Assembly (NCBI RefSeq): GCF_029910655.1
Contig: NZ_CP123897.1
Span: 2,903,547-2,967,546, forward strand
Direction: 5' to 3'
DNA: 64,000 bases
Origin: Methylomonas sp. UP202
Lineage (GTDB): Bacteria > Pseudomonadota > Gammaproteobacteria > Methylococcales > Methylomonadaceae
The stretch's first letter is position 1. Each line of letters begins with the position of its first letter. Below are positions 8,881 through 16,230 of the stretch, in pieces. Position numbers and translations under genes: made by a program. The notes under the pieces were generated by a model. The model saw nothing but the letters and a program-made list of their open reading frames with translations. It did not search any database and was not told the origin of the DNA.

Positions 8881-8970
8881 TGTGCACTCGTCAGGCTGAG
8901 AGTGTGCAAGTGATGAACTTAGGTGTGCAGATGGCGTGCACTTGGGTGTGCAAGTTCGTGCAATTACGCA
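8881..8970. repeat. Transposon right end, four 22-bp-spaced boxes
   Basis: TGTGCA boxes start at 8881, 8903, 8924 and 8947 (spacing 22, 21, 23 bp), mirror images of the left-end boxes. CTTGGGTGTGCAAGT at 8941-8955 is the exact inverse of 3337-3351. The outer tip is CGCA ending at 8970. Confidence 0.75.
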
Positions 8971-10188
8971 AATGGACATGCGGCCATACCGATCGCCCCG
9001 GCGTTGCCCGCTAAATTGTTCTCGGAAGCCGCCCTAACGCCCACCCCGGAGCAGCAAGCAGTGGTCGAGGATATTTGCCGAGACTTGCGTTCGAACACCC
9101 CGATGAACCGCTTGTTGTCCGCCGACGTGGGCTTCGGAAAAACCTATGTGGCTGCCGCCGCCGCGGCCGCGGTTTTTCGATCGGGCGGTACGGTAGCCTG
9201 GTTATGCCCGAATCAGCCGCTCGCCGTGCAAACGCAACAAGCCATTGCTGGGTGGTGGCCGGATCTCGAACCGGCCTTGATCCTCGGTAACCAAGCGCAA
9301 ACGGCATCCGTAGCTCGCTTTATGGTAGGTACCACAGCACTCATGCATCGTCTGCCACCGAATAAGCAAATCAATTTTCTGGTTTGCGACGAATCGCAGA
9401 AGTTCGGGCTCGCTCAAATTCGGTCACTAATTGGCGAGCACACCCATTTTCTTAACTGCACGGCGACCTGTATTCCGCGAACGGCGGCGTTAGTGGCCTT
9501 TGCCGGCATGGCCGTTTCCTGCTTAACCAGGCCCCATGTCGATAAAACCATTAAAACCCGATTACTAACCAAAGCGCACCGCATACCGCTGTTCGAATCC
9601 CTTAAGCGTACTATCCAGACTGGCCATCAAGCCCTGGTCGTCTACCCCTTGGCGGAGTCGTCAACGGAGTGGGTCAAAGACCGTAAATCGGCCGAAGGAG
9701 CCTTTACACTATGGGATGCGGTTTTTCCAGGTCGCGTGCGCTATATCCACGGCCGTTTGTCGGATCAAGACAAACTGAATGCCGTGCAGGCGATGCGGGA
9801 CAACGACGCGGACCTGCTTATCAGCACCACGGCGATCGAGACCGGTATCGATTTACCGCGACTACGCCACGTGGTCATCGTGCATCCGGAACGGCTCGGG
9901 CTCAATACCTTACATCAAATTCGCGGCCGGGTGGCCAGGGCCGGCGGGTTCGGCCGCTGCGATTTGTATTTACCCAAGGACATTGAGCCGGACTCGTTAA
10001 AGCGCCTGGAGATTCTGGTGCGCTATACCGATGGCTTCGAGGTTGCTCGAGAAAACATGCGATTGCAAGGCATTGGCGACATGGGTTCGTCCGGCCTGGC
10101 GCAGTCGGGGCAGACTGAAAGCTTCATTCCAGGCCACAAGATTAAATTCAAGGAAATTCACTGGGTGTTAAACCGTTGGTCAACGTGA
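8923..10188 (+). pseudogene. RecG-like superfamily 2 helicase, N-terminus lost to the transposon
   Basis: About 400 codons of a superfamily 2 DNA helicase. Visible motifs are I (SADVGFGKT), II as DESQ (LVCDESQKFG), III (NCTATCIPRT), IV (ALVVYPLAES), V (ISTTAIETGIDLPR) and VI (LHQIRGRVARAGG); the C-terminal part most resembles RecG, which remodels replication forks. The open frame begins at 8923 inside the transposon end, and about 16 codons come from transposon sequence, so the native start and any wedge/OB domain were removed. It may still be expressed as a helicase core. It is followed after 7 bp by a small conserved gene. Confidence 0.75.
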
Positions 10189-10195
10189 GGTATCG

Positions 10196-10447
10196 ATGTT
10201 TCCGGACTATCAAGCTGAAATACTAAAAGAAGATGCAGGCCAGAAATACCGTCCCAGCAACGGGACGGAAGGGGATCTATTCATGTCGGAATATTGTTGG
10301 CGGTGTCAATTGGAAACGCATTGCACAATTCCAGGCAAGACTGCCCTGTATCAAATCGAGGAGGATGATTATCCTGCACAATGGCAAATTGGCAGTGACG
10401 GACAGCCGACGTGTACCGAATTTTTAAAACGGAAAGATAGCTTCTGA
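10196..10447 (+). CDS. Small conserved element protein with a cysteine pair
   Basis: An 83-residue protein containing KYRPSNGTEGDLF followed by CWRCQLETHC and a late TCTEFL. This layout (YRPSNGTEG, then CxxC) is familiar from small hypothetical proteins of phages and plasmids and suggests a zinc-binding site. No function is known to me. It starts 7 bp after the helicase stop, with GAGGT upstream, so it is cotranscribed with it. Confidence 0.75.
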   Translation: MFPDYQAEILKEDAGQKYRPSNGTEGDLFMSEYCWRCQLETHCTIPGKTALYQIEEDDYPAQWQIGSDGQPTCTEFLKRKDSF

Positions 10448-10501
10448 GGCAGCAAGGATTATCGAGGACAGCATACGGCGTGCATCAAAATCGCCAGCTT
10501 G

Positions 10502-10648
10502 CTAGTTACCTAGGCTCAATACAAATACCGATAGCATCAAGGTTATGGTGGGAAATAACGTCCAGTCATAGCGCATGGCGAACAATATGGCAACTATCAA
10601 AGAAATCGGCGCGACTCTTTTCAGTTTAGAAATTGTATTCTGATTCAT
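10502..10648 (-). CDS. Small single-pass membrane protein, 48 residues
   Basis: Starts MNQNTISKLKRVAPISLIVA and ends at a TAG at 10502-10504. One hydrophobic helix covers about residues 14-24, a second about 30-45. AGAAGGA lies 5 bases before the ATG. It begins 24 bp after the stop of the upstream lipoprotein gene on the same strand and would be the last gene of the PRTRC-side operon. Function unknown. Confidence 0.6.
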   Translation of the reverse strand: MNQNTISKLKRVAPISLIVAILFAMRYDWTLFPTITLMLSVFVLSLGN

Positions 10649-10672
10649 CAGTCCTTCTCTCTATCTCTCTAT

Positions 10673-11311
10673 TCATTGAAGATAATTTGGCCTATTGCCT
10701 CGAATGATGTGACCTTTATCATCGATGCGCCCTTCCTTGCGCAAGGTTCTAATGAGCAAGCTCCGCAAATAGGCATTCATCGCAATTTTCCGGTTTTCGT
10801 CGGTGAGATCGGTCATGTCAAGCTTGCAATTGCGGCCTTTTTCTTGGCACAAATCCGCCCGGATTTGATATTCCGGACATTCATCGAGAAACTGGTGCCG
10901 ATCGCCGCACAGAGCGCGCATTTGAAAATATTCGCCGGTCGTCAAAAACTCGCGTTCTCTCAGAATCTGCCCCCAGATGCGTTCGTCGAGTACGACGCCG
11001 GCGGGCGGCGACTGCCGAAAACAGGGCAATTTCCCAACGGCGGCAACATCCAGATCGCCGTCGTCCAGGTTATCCCCCATATTGAACCGAAACCCCGGTG
11101 TATACGGCGAATAGGTCCGCCAAGGATAGCGGCTATGGGTCGGATACCTCGGGGTCACCGCATACAGGCTATCGGCTCGTTCCCGGCAGGCCGCGTAATT
11201 CTTTGCCTTATCGTCGGCATCGGGTTTTAGCGTAATATGCGACGTGCAGCCGTTTAGACCCAGCCAGACGATCACGCCGATCGACACCAAGAACGTGCGG
11301 CGCCTGGTCAT
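10673..11311 (-). CDS. Predicted lipoprotein of unknown function
   Basis: About 212 residues if started at MTRRRTFLVS (11311), which gives a standard lipoprotein signal with lipobox LNGC at about residue 20-23; an upstream ATG at 11353 would add 14 charged residues. The mature part has several cysteines (CRERAD, PCFRQ, ALCGDRH, DECPEY, LCQEKGRNC) and is mostly polar. I do not recognise the family. It follows the H-NS gene closely, within the minus-strand PRTRC cluster. Confidence 0.7.
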   Translation of the reverse strand: MTRRRTFLVSIGVIVWLGLNGCTSHITLKPDADDKAKNYAACRERADSLYAVTPRYPTHSRYPWRTYSPYTPGFRFNMGDNLDDGDLDVAAVGKLPCFRQSPPAGVVLDERIWGQILREREFLTTGEYFQMRALCGDRHQFLDECPEYQIRADLCQEKGRNCKLDMTDLTDENRKIAMNAYLRSLLIRTLRKEGRIDDKGHIIRGNRPNYLQ

Positions 11312-11365
11312 ACGTCGATCTTTACGCGTATCGGGACCCATTGCACCGCGCATTGACCGGATATC

Positions 11366-11689
11366 TCATATCGCAAACTCTGCTTTGTCCCGCCCGGCCT
11401 CCAGCAATGCCTGCATCCATTTTGGCGCCACGCCGCGACCGGTCCAGGTTTGAGCGGCATTGGCCGGGTTACGGTATTTGGCCGCGACCTTACTGTTGCT
11501 GGCGATCGAACCCTTGCCGGAAATCTCGATCAATTCCACGGTGACCTGGATGGAGTCGGCTAACGCGCGAATTTGGCGAATCACGTCCTTACGCTTCCCA
11601 TTGATTCTCGCTTGGAGTTCTTGATTCGCGTCTTGAATAAGACGGGTTAATTCAGCTTCCGATTTACTTTCAAGTTCAGACACAGACAT
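11366..11689 (-). CDS. H-NS family nucleoid protein
   Basis: A 107-residue protein with a coiled-coil N-terminal half (SELESKSEAELTRLIQ) for oligomerisation and the C-terminal H-NS DNA-binding signature KYRNPANAAQTWTGRGVAP. H-NS proteins carried on plasmids silence AT-rich genes and reduce the cost of the element. A 'stealth' role for this element is inference. It lies between the WGR gene and the lipoprotein gene. Confidence 0.92.
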   Translation of the reverse strand: MSVSELESKSEAELTRLIQDANQELQARINGKRKDVIRQIRALADSIQVTVELIEISGKGSIASNSKVAAKYRNPANAAQTWTGRGVAPKWMQALLEAGRDKAEFAI

Positions 11690-11763
11690 TACATTTCCTT
11701 AGATCGATAACAGTTAAAAAAACAGATTGCATATTGCCACAATCCTTTCAAAGCGGAAAAAGC

Positions 11764-12006
11764 CTAGCAAAATATTCCCACTAATAAATAGCCTCTTTTT
11801 TGTTTTGCGCTGAGTAACTCATTTTTAGCAGTAACCGCTTCCTCTTCCGAACGATACCAGTTAGAGCGCACGGTTCCTGGTGATCCAATTCGTCCCCATT
11901 CACGCACCAACGACCAATTGTCAAAAATACCGGGCGAAACGGTCAAGGTATAGAATCGATGGACATTCGATGCCTCATCGTGGCGTTCCATATAAATATC
12001 GCACAT
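11764..12006 (-). CDS. WGR domain protein
   Basis: An 80-residue protein that is essentially one WGR domain: FYTLTVSPGIFDNWSLVREWGRIGSPG contains the WGR residues at about 37-39. WGR domains bind nucleic acids, as in PARP-type enzymes, and stand-alone copies are common on plasmids. It is downstream of PRTRC ThiF on the same strand. Confidence 0.88.
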   Translation of the reverse strand: MCDIYMERHDEASNVHRFYTLTVSPGIFDNWSLVREWGRIGSPGTVRSNWYRSEEEAVTAKNELLSAKQKRGYLLVGIFC

Positions 12007-12083
12007 TAGAATCTTTATTCATGGAATAAACGAGCATCATACTATACGATAAAACCGGTTCATAGTCATTGTCCGAGAAAGAA

Positions 12084-12821
12084 TTAGACGATATTAATCG
12101 GTATCTGCGAGCCTTTTGTAATATCAAGATAAGCTCCTTGCCAGTTTAATCCACCTTGTCTGACCAAGCCCCATATTAATTGCATCGCCACATTGGCGAT
12201 CGCCCGGTTGATCGGTAATTCTTGGCTGGCTAATGCTTCTTCCATACTGCAAGACGGCGTGTTGTGATCCTCCATGCCCTCCAATTCCGGGTGAAAATCG
12301 AATACGGAGGGCAACGTGATGGGATTCTCGGCGTGATGCGATAAGCGACCTAATATCACTTGCCCGGTGTGCGACCCATTCCCGGTATCCAACCAAAGCG
12401 TTCGGCAATATTTCGAACGGCACGCTTGGCTCAAATCGGCTCTAAATTGCGCCACGTCCACGCAGGTAATTACTAGATCGAAAGCTTCCGGCTTATCGCA
12501 TCCGATACCAAACATGTCCGGGATACCGACCCAATCCTGGCCGTACAAAAAATTAATCCGCTGGATGGTTAATACCGCCTTGTTATGGCCCAAATCGGCC
12601 GGGTAGAACGCTTGCCGGCCGATATTGGGCCGCTCGACCCGATCGCCGTCCCACGCGGTGACGTGGAAGCCTTCATGGCCTAATTCGCGAATCGCATAAT
12701 CGATGCGAGCTAAACTGGTCAGCACTTCCGACCCGGTGCCACCGACACCGATCAACGCGATTTTCACGCGTTTATCCAACCAGTCCGTCGGGGTATAAAA
12801 ATTAAAGTGCGTTTGACTCAT
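12084..12821 (-). CDS. PRTRC system ThiF family (E1-like) protein
   Basis: About 245 residues from MSQTHFNFYT at 12821; an upstream ATG at 12905 would overlap the preceding gene by 32 bp and adds atypical sequence. The Rossmann nucleotide loop is IALIGVGGTGSE at about 21-32, followed by the adenylation motif VTAWDGDRVERPNIGRQ and the lysine in LGHNKA. E1-like enzymes adenylate the C-terminus of ubiquitin-like proteins; here the likely partners are the PRTRC proteins A-C encoded just upstream. It belongs to the conserved PRTRC block found on plasmids. Confidence 0.9.
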   Translation of the reverse strand: MSQTHFNFYTPTDWLDKRVKIALIGVGGTGSEVLTSLARIDYAIRELGHEGFHVTAWDGDRVERPNIGRQAFYPADLGHNKAVLTIQRINFLYGQDWVGIPDMFGIGCDKPEAFDLVITCVDVAQFRADLSQACRSKYCRTLWLDTGNGSHTGQVILGRLSHHAENPITLPSVFDFHPELEGMEDHNTPSCSMEEALASQELPINRAIANVAMQLIWGLVRQGGLNWQGAYLDITKGSQIPINIV

Positions 12822-12873
12822 CGTGCCCGTCCATTCGTTCTGTGCTGAATGAATAACGCCTTTCGCCTTTCTG

Positions 12874-13503
12874 TCATGCGAAAAGCGACCTGAAATCCAC
12901 GCCATCGAAGAAATGTCCGTTCACGTTCATTCGGGACGCGTAGCTTTTTGGCCCCTGGCAGTGGCCGATCACGCCGGCCACGTAAAACCCTTGTTGGTCG
13001 GATAGATCGTCGGTTTCGGAGAAGTACGCGGGATGAAGTCCGTGCGAATGCAGGTCCAGAACGAGCACGGCGTGGCGGGGTATCCGATTGCGATACGACA
13101 CATGCCCCGATCCGACGCTGAGGATCGTCGGCTCGATCAATTCGTAGCACTGTTGCTCGTTATCCCAGGTTACCCATCCCGCCCATTCGTTGGGGCACGC
13201 CGATGTGGCCTTGTACTCGATGGTTTCCAATATCGGTCTCGGTATTGGCCCGTTTCGAAGCCGAATCCCTGGTTCACCGAGCGCACCGTAGGGCAATGGG
13301 ATGATCGAGCGGGCCACCGGGAGCCTGACTTCGAGCACCTCGTTCACCGCTTCCAGCACCACGCCTTCCTGGCCCATCACAAAGCGGTGCTTGCCCAGCG
13401 CCGGCGCCGGCAGCTTGTCACCGAACAGCGGTTGCAGATAGGTCGGCGTTTCGCCAAATAAAATCCGGTCGCGCGGATCGGTTAAATAGGTATCCATTGT
13501 CAT
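12874..13503 (-). CDS. PRTRC system protein A, JAB/JAMM-type peptidase
   Basis: A 209-residue protein with a JAMM metalloprotease signature: E106 (NEWAGW) and LHSHGLHPAYFSETDD giving H152, H154, S162 and D165. Such enzymes remove or process ubiquitin-like tags. It sits between PRTRC B and ThiF, the expected order for this system. The reaction in PRTRC elements has not been shown as far as I know. Confidence 0.88.
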   Translation of the reverse strand: MTMDTYLTDPRDRILFGETPTYLQPLFGDKLPAPALGKHRFVMGQEGVVLEAVNEVLEVRLPVARSIIPLPYGALGEPGIRLRNGPIPRPILETIEYKATSACPNEWAGWVTWDNEQQCYELIEPTILSVGSGHVSYRNRIPRHAVLVLDLHSHGLHPAYFSETDDLSDQQGFYVAGVIGHCQGPKSYASRMNVNGHFFDGVDFRSLFA

Positions 13504-13513
13504 CGTTGGCGAT

Positions 13514-14284
13514 CTAGGCGTGTCGGCTGATGAAGTCCGTGACGGACAGCTTGAGCGGATTTAAGACGCGGTTCGGGAATCGCTCCGCCGGTTGCCGGGC
13601 CAAGTCCGACCAAAATTCAAAGGCGTCCTTGGTTTCGACCACCCGCTTTGGCTGCCCCGTTTTCAGACTGTGCGGGTGATTGACGTGGGTGAAGGCCGAT
13701 TCGAACATCACCGCTTCCCAGGCCGGTAAGCTGCCGCCATCGCAATAGCCCGGCAACGGCGCGTTGCCGGTACACACCCTACCCTGTTGATCGACATTCA
13801 TCAGCGGCGCATGGTAAAGCTTCGAGCCGGCGGCGACCGGCCGGCGACTGGCGAGCGCAGCGACCGAGAGCTGTCCATGACTGTTCGCCACCATCAGCAA
13901 GCGCGGCCAAGGCACCCTCAGTGTTTGCGGCGACAAGCCGACCGGTTTAAACAGCATGGCCCGCACCGCCGCCGGCGTGGTCCAGGCGATATGGGTATGG
14001 CTGACCGACACCACCGACGCGGGCAATAATTCCGCCTTCCTGGCCGTTCGATTCAGGATTTCCCGAAGCAAATTTTCCAGGTCGTGACGGCCCATTAACC
14101 GGCCAGCGCCCACGGTGGGCTGGCCGGCGCCGTCGTTGAAGAAGTCGTGAGCGGAGGCGATCAGTTGGCTTGTGCCGTTGCTAAAAGGGCCGGCCTCCAA
14201 ATGCTTCAACTCGTGAATGACGATGGCGGTCCACGGTTGAATCCGGACCAACGGTTCGACGCCGTGTGCAAAAAATTCAGTCAT
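13514..14284 (-). CDS. PRTRC system protein B
   Basis: About 256 residues from MTEFFAHGVE (14284), whose ATG overlaps the stop of the F gene as ATGACTGA; an earlier ATG at 14308 is possible. Contains SVSHTHIAWTTP and a Cys/Gly-rich GNAPLPGYCDGG segment. Protein B has been proposed in comparative studies to be related to E2-type ubiquitin conjugation enzymes; I cannot verify that from the sequence. It ends 10 bp before protein A. Confidence 0.85.
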   Translation of the reverse strand: MTEFFAHGVEPLVRIQPWTAIVIHELKHLEAGPFSNGTSQLIASAHDFFNDGAGQPTVGAGRLMGRHDLENLLREILNRTARKAELLPASVVSVSHTHIAWTTPAAVRAMLFKPVGLSPQTLRVPWPRLLMVANSHGQLSVAALASRRPVAAGSKLYHAPLMNVDQQGRVCTGNAPLPGYCDGGSLPAWEAVMFESAFTHVNHPHSLKTGQPKRVVETKDAFEFWSDLARQPAERFPNRVLNPLKLSVTDFISRHA

Positions 14285-15488
14285 CGTAATCTTGCTGTTT
14301 GAGTTCAATGATTTCGGCCAACCGCAGTAAACCTCGCGCTTTAGCCAGTATCCTCAGTTTCTCAACGGTCGCGTTTAATGCAAGCGGGTCTACCACCATG
14401 TGACTCATCGGCGTTTCGCCGGCATTGGCAATATCTTCGTATAGCTGAGCGACGAGTTCTTCTTCCCAGTCGAAGCCAAAACCCACCGCATGACTGATGC
14501 CAATCCCGCAATCGCTATAAAAGAAATCAGCCTCGAAGATCGAATACTCGGGTGGATGGCGCCGCTTAATGTTTTCGACAAACCGACTAAAAGCCAGGGT
14601 TTCGGCAATGAACGGCCACCAGAGATGGTCGACATAGACGGCTTGCGTTTTATGGGCTTTAAAAAACCGGCGAATCCCCTTCAAATCGGGTATGTCGCCG
14701 AAAGCCTTCTCGGGGTTGTGTTCGATAATCTGCCGTAGCAAGCCGATACGCTCTTCCAAATAATCGACCTCATCGGTGATTTCGTTGAACGGCGGCCGGC
14801 CTTCTTCGAGAAACCGCTCGGCCAGCTCCCGATCGCTGCCGGCCTCGCCGGCATTGAACGCGTTTTGCAGTGCGGTCAGTTCCTCGTCGAGATAGAACCC
14901 CACGCCGGTGCGCTGAATATCGCTGGTACAGAGGCCGATTCCGCCGGCTTGTTGGATATAGCGAAGACAGCCAATGACCACCTTCGCCCAATCCAGCGCT
15001 ATCTCGACCAAATTCAACGGTGTGAAACGCGGATTGACCGCCAATACCAGATCGACCTGCTGGTGGTGACGCCCGTCACTCAGGGAGCGATCCCGGAATT
15101 CGAAGCTGATCGTTTCGAACGCCTCGTCATCCTCGCCAACCACCGCTTGAGCGAGCGCGTTAAGCTGCCCATCGATCCGCTGCAAGCTTTCCCGGTATAA
15201 CTCGGTGATGGCCGGCGGTCCGCCGGCAAAGCCGATGTCAATCTCGTCGAGCGAAACCACCCCCATTTCATGCGCCAATAGGATTGCCGTGCTGTACACC
15301 GCTCTGTTATGCCGGAATAACGCGATCGATTGCTGTTCGACCATCTCGCTGGCCAGCGCGGGTAAATCGAAGTCCAAACGGATTTCCCTGAACATCGGGT
15401 TCAAATCAGGGGCAAGGTTCGCGCGTCGACCTGGGTCAGCGCCGAGCGCTTCCCACGGTGCTTTTTCCGAAGTTGGAATAAAAAGCAT
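14277..15488 (-). CDS. PRTRC system protein F
   Basis: About 403 residues from MLFIPTSEKAPWEALG at 15488 (an ATG at 15542 adds 18 unlikely residues). It is acidic and mostly helical, with no recognisable catalytic motif. Assigned from its position between PRTRC C and B and from overall sequence character. Function within the system unknown. Confidence 0.8.
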   Translation of the reverse strand: MLFIPTSEKAPWEALGADPGRRANLAPDLNPMFREIRLDFDLPALASEMVEQQSIALFRHNRAVYSTAILLAHEMGVVSLDEIDIGFAGGPPAITELYRESLQRIDGQLNALAQAVVGEDDEAFETISFEFRDRSLSDGRHHQQVDLVLAVNPRFTPLNLVEIALDWAKVVIGCLRYIQQAGGIGLCTSDIQRTGVGFYLDEELTALQNAFNAGEAGSDRELAERFLEEGRPPFNEITDEVDYLEERIGLLRQIIEHNPEKAFGDIPDLKGIRRFFKAHKTQAVYVDHLWWPFIAETLAFSRFVENIKRRHPPEYSIFEADFFYSDCGIGISHAVGFGFDWEEELVAQLYEDIANAGETPMSHMVVDPLALNATVEKLRILAKARGLLRLAEIIELKQQDYDD

Positions 15489-15569
15489 GGCATCGGCTCC
15501 GGTGTCGGGTTGTCGTCGGTCGTGGTCGCTTCGCTGGCCCACTGGCGCAACGTGGCGAGGTGATCCGCC

Positions 15570-15785
15570 TTAGCCTTTGGTCTTAACGTCATGGGTCTTG
15601 ATGGGAAATTGCAATTCCTCACCGATCAGTTGCGGCTCGCCCAGCTCGGCATGGGCCAGATGCGGATAAGCTTTTTCATAAAGCCTGACCGCTTCGGCGG
15701 GCGCTAACGTCGGGTCGGGGTCCGCCAGTCGGATAGCGCCCATTTTAAAGACGCGGGTCGGTCTGATAACGATGGCATCGGTCAT
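15570..15785 (-). CDS. PRTRC system protein C, small ubiquitin-like candidate
   Basis: A 71-residue protein (VIRPTRVFKMGAIRLADPDP near the N-terminus, then an AEAVRLYEKAYPHL helix and a beta-rich end). Size and predicted beta-grasp-like order fit the small PRTRC C family, the likely ubiquitin-like substrate of the ThiF/JAB pair. It lies 11 bp after protein E. Confidence 0.85.
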   Translation of the reverse strand: MTDAIVIRPTRVFKMGAIRLADPDPTLAPAEAVRLYEKAYPHLAHAELGEPQLIGEELQFPIKTHDVKTKG

Positions 15786-15796
15786 GTCGGTTTACC

Positions 15797-16228
15797 TCAG
15801 AATAAGCTTTTGCTAGCGGTTGAAGAATGGGCACCGACCGCCGCCGTGCCGTTTTCGCGCGGCTCGGCGGTGGCTTCGGTGGGCTGGGCCTCCCCAGCCG
15901 TGCTCGGCGCCGCCAACGTTGTCACCGTTTTCCCGGCTTCTTTGATCCGGGATAGAGCCTGACTCAACGCTGTTTTGCCGTCCGATACCCCGCCCACGTA
16001 TTGATGCAAAGACTTGGGAAAATCCCGGTCCAGATTCGCGGCGGTATCGGTGACGCATAGCGGCATCGACAGTGCGGCTCTGACCTGTTCCAATTGCGGG
16101 TCGTCGATCGCGGGTTCCGGTCCCTTGAAACAGGGTTGAATTAATACCGTCAAACGATCGCCTTGCCGGCGGATGGAGAAGTCGATGCGTTCCCCATCGC
16201 CCAAAATTGCTTCGAACTGTGCAAACAT
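15797..16228 (-). CDS. PRTRC system protein E
   Basis: A 143-residue protein with an ordered N-terminal 95 residues (MFAQFEAILGDGERIDFSIR, later DLDRDFPKSL-like segment) and an Ala/Thr/Pro-rich disordered tail. It starts 2 bp after the ParB stop, so translation is probably coupled. Role unknown beyond membership of the system. Confidence 0.85.
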   Translation of the reverse strand: MFAQFEAILGDGERIDFSIRRQGDRLTVLIQPCFKGPEPAIDDPQLEQVRAALSMPLCVTDTAANLDRDFPKSLHQYVGGVSDGKTALSQALSRIKEAGKTVTTLAAPSTAGEAQPTEATAEPRENGTAAVGAHSSTASKSLF

Positions 16229-16230
16229 GA

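Larger units (their letters stand above)
3319..8970. mobile_element. IS21-like transposon with passenger genes
   Basis: The element is inferred from matching ends. ACTTGCACACCCAAG at 3337-3351 is repeated in inverse orientation at 8941-8955. The outer tips read TGCG (3321) and CGCA (8970), at 16 and 15 bases from that repeat, giving TG...CA termini. Each end carries four TGCACA-type boxes about 22 bp apart. istA and istB sit next to the right end, and four further genes fill 3.6-6.4 kb, unlike a simple two-gene IS21 of about 2-2.5 kb. I could not find a target-site duplication. Flanking genes differ at the two sides. Confidence 0.7.

Noticed and set aside
3316..8975. A 5-bp target duplication for the IS21-like element
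   Set aside because: The bases next to the two tips do not match for any reasonable placement of the ends.
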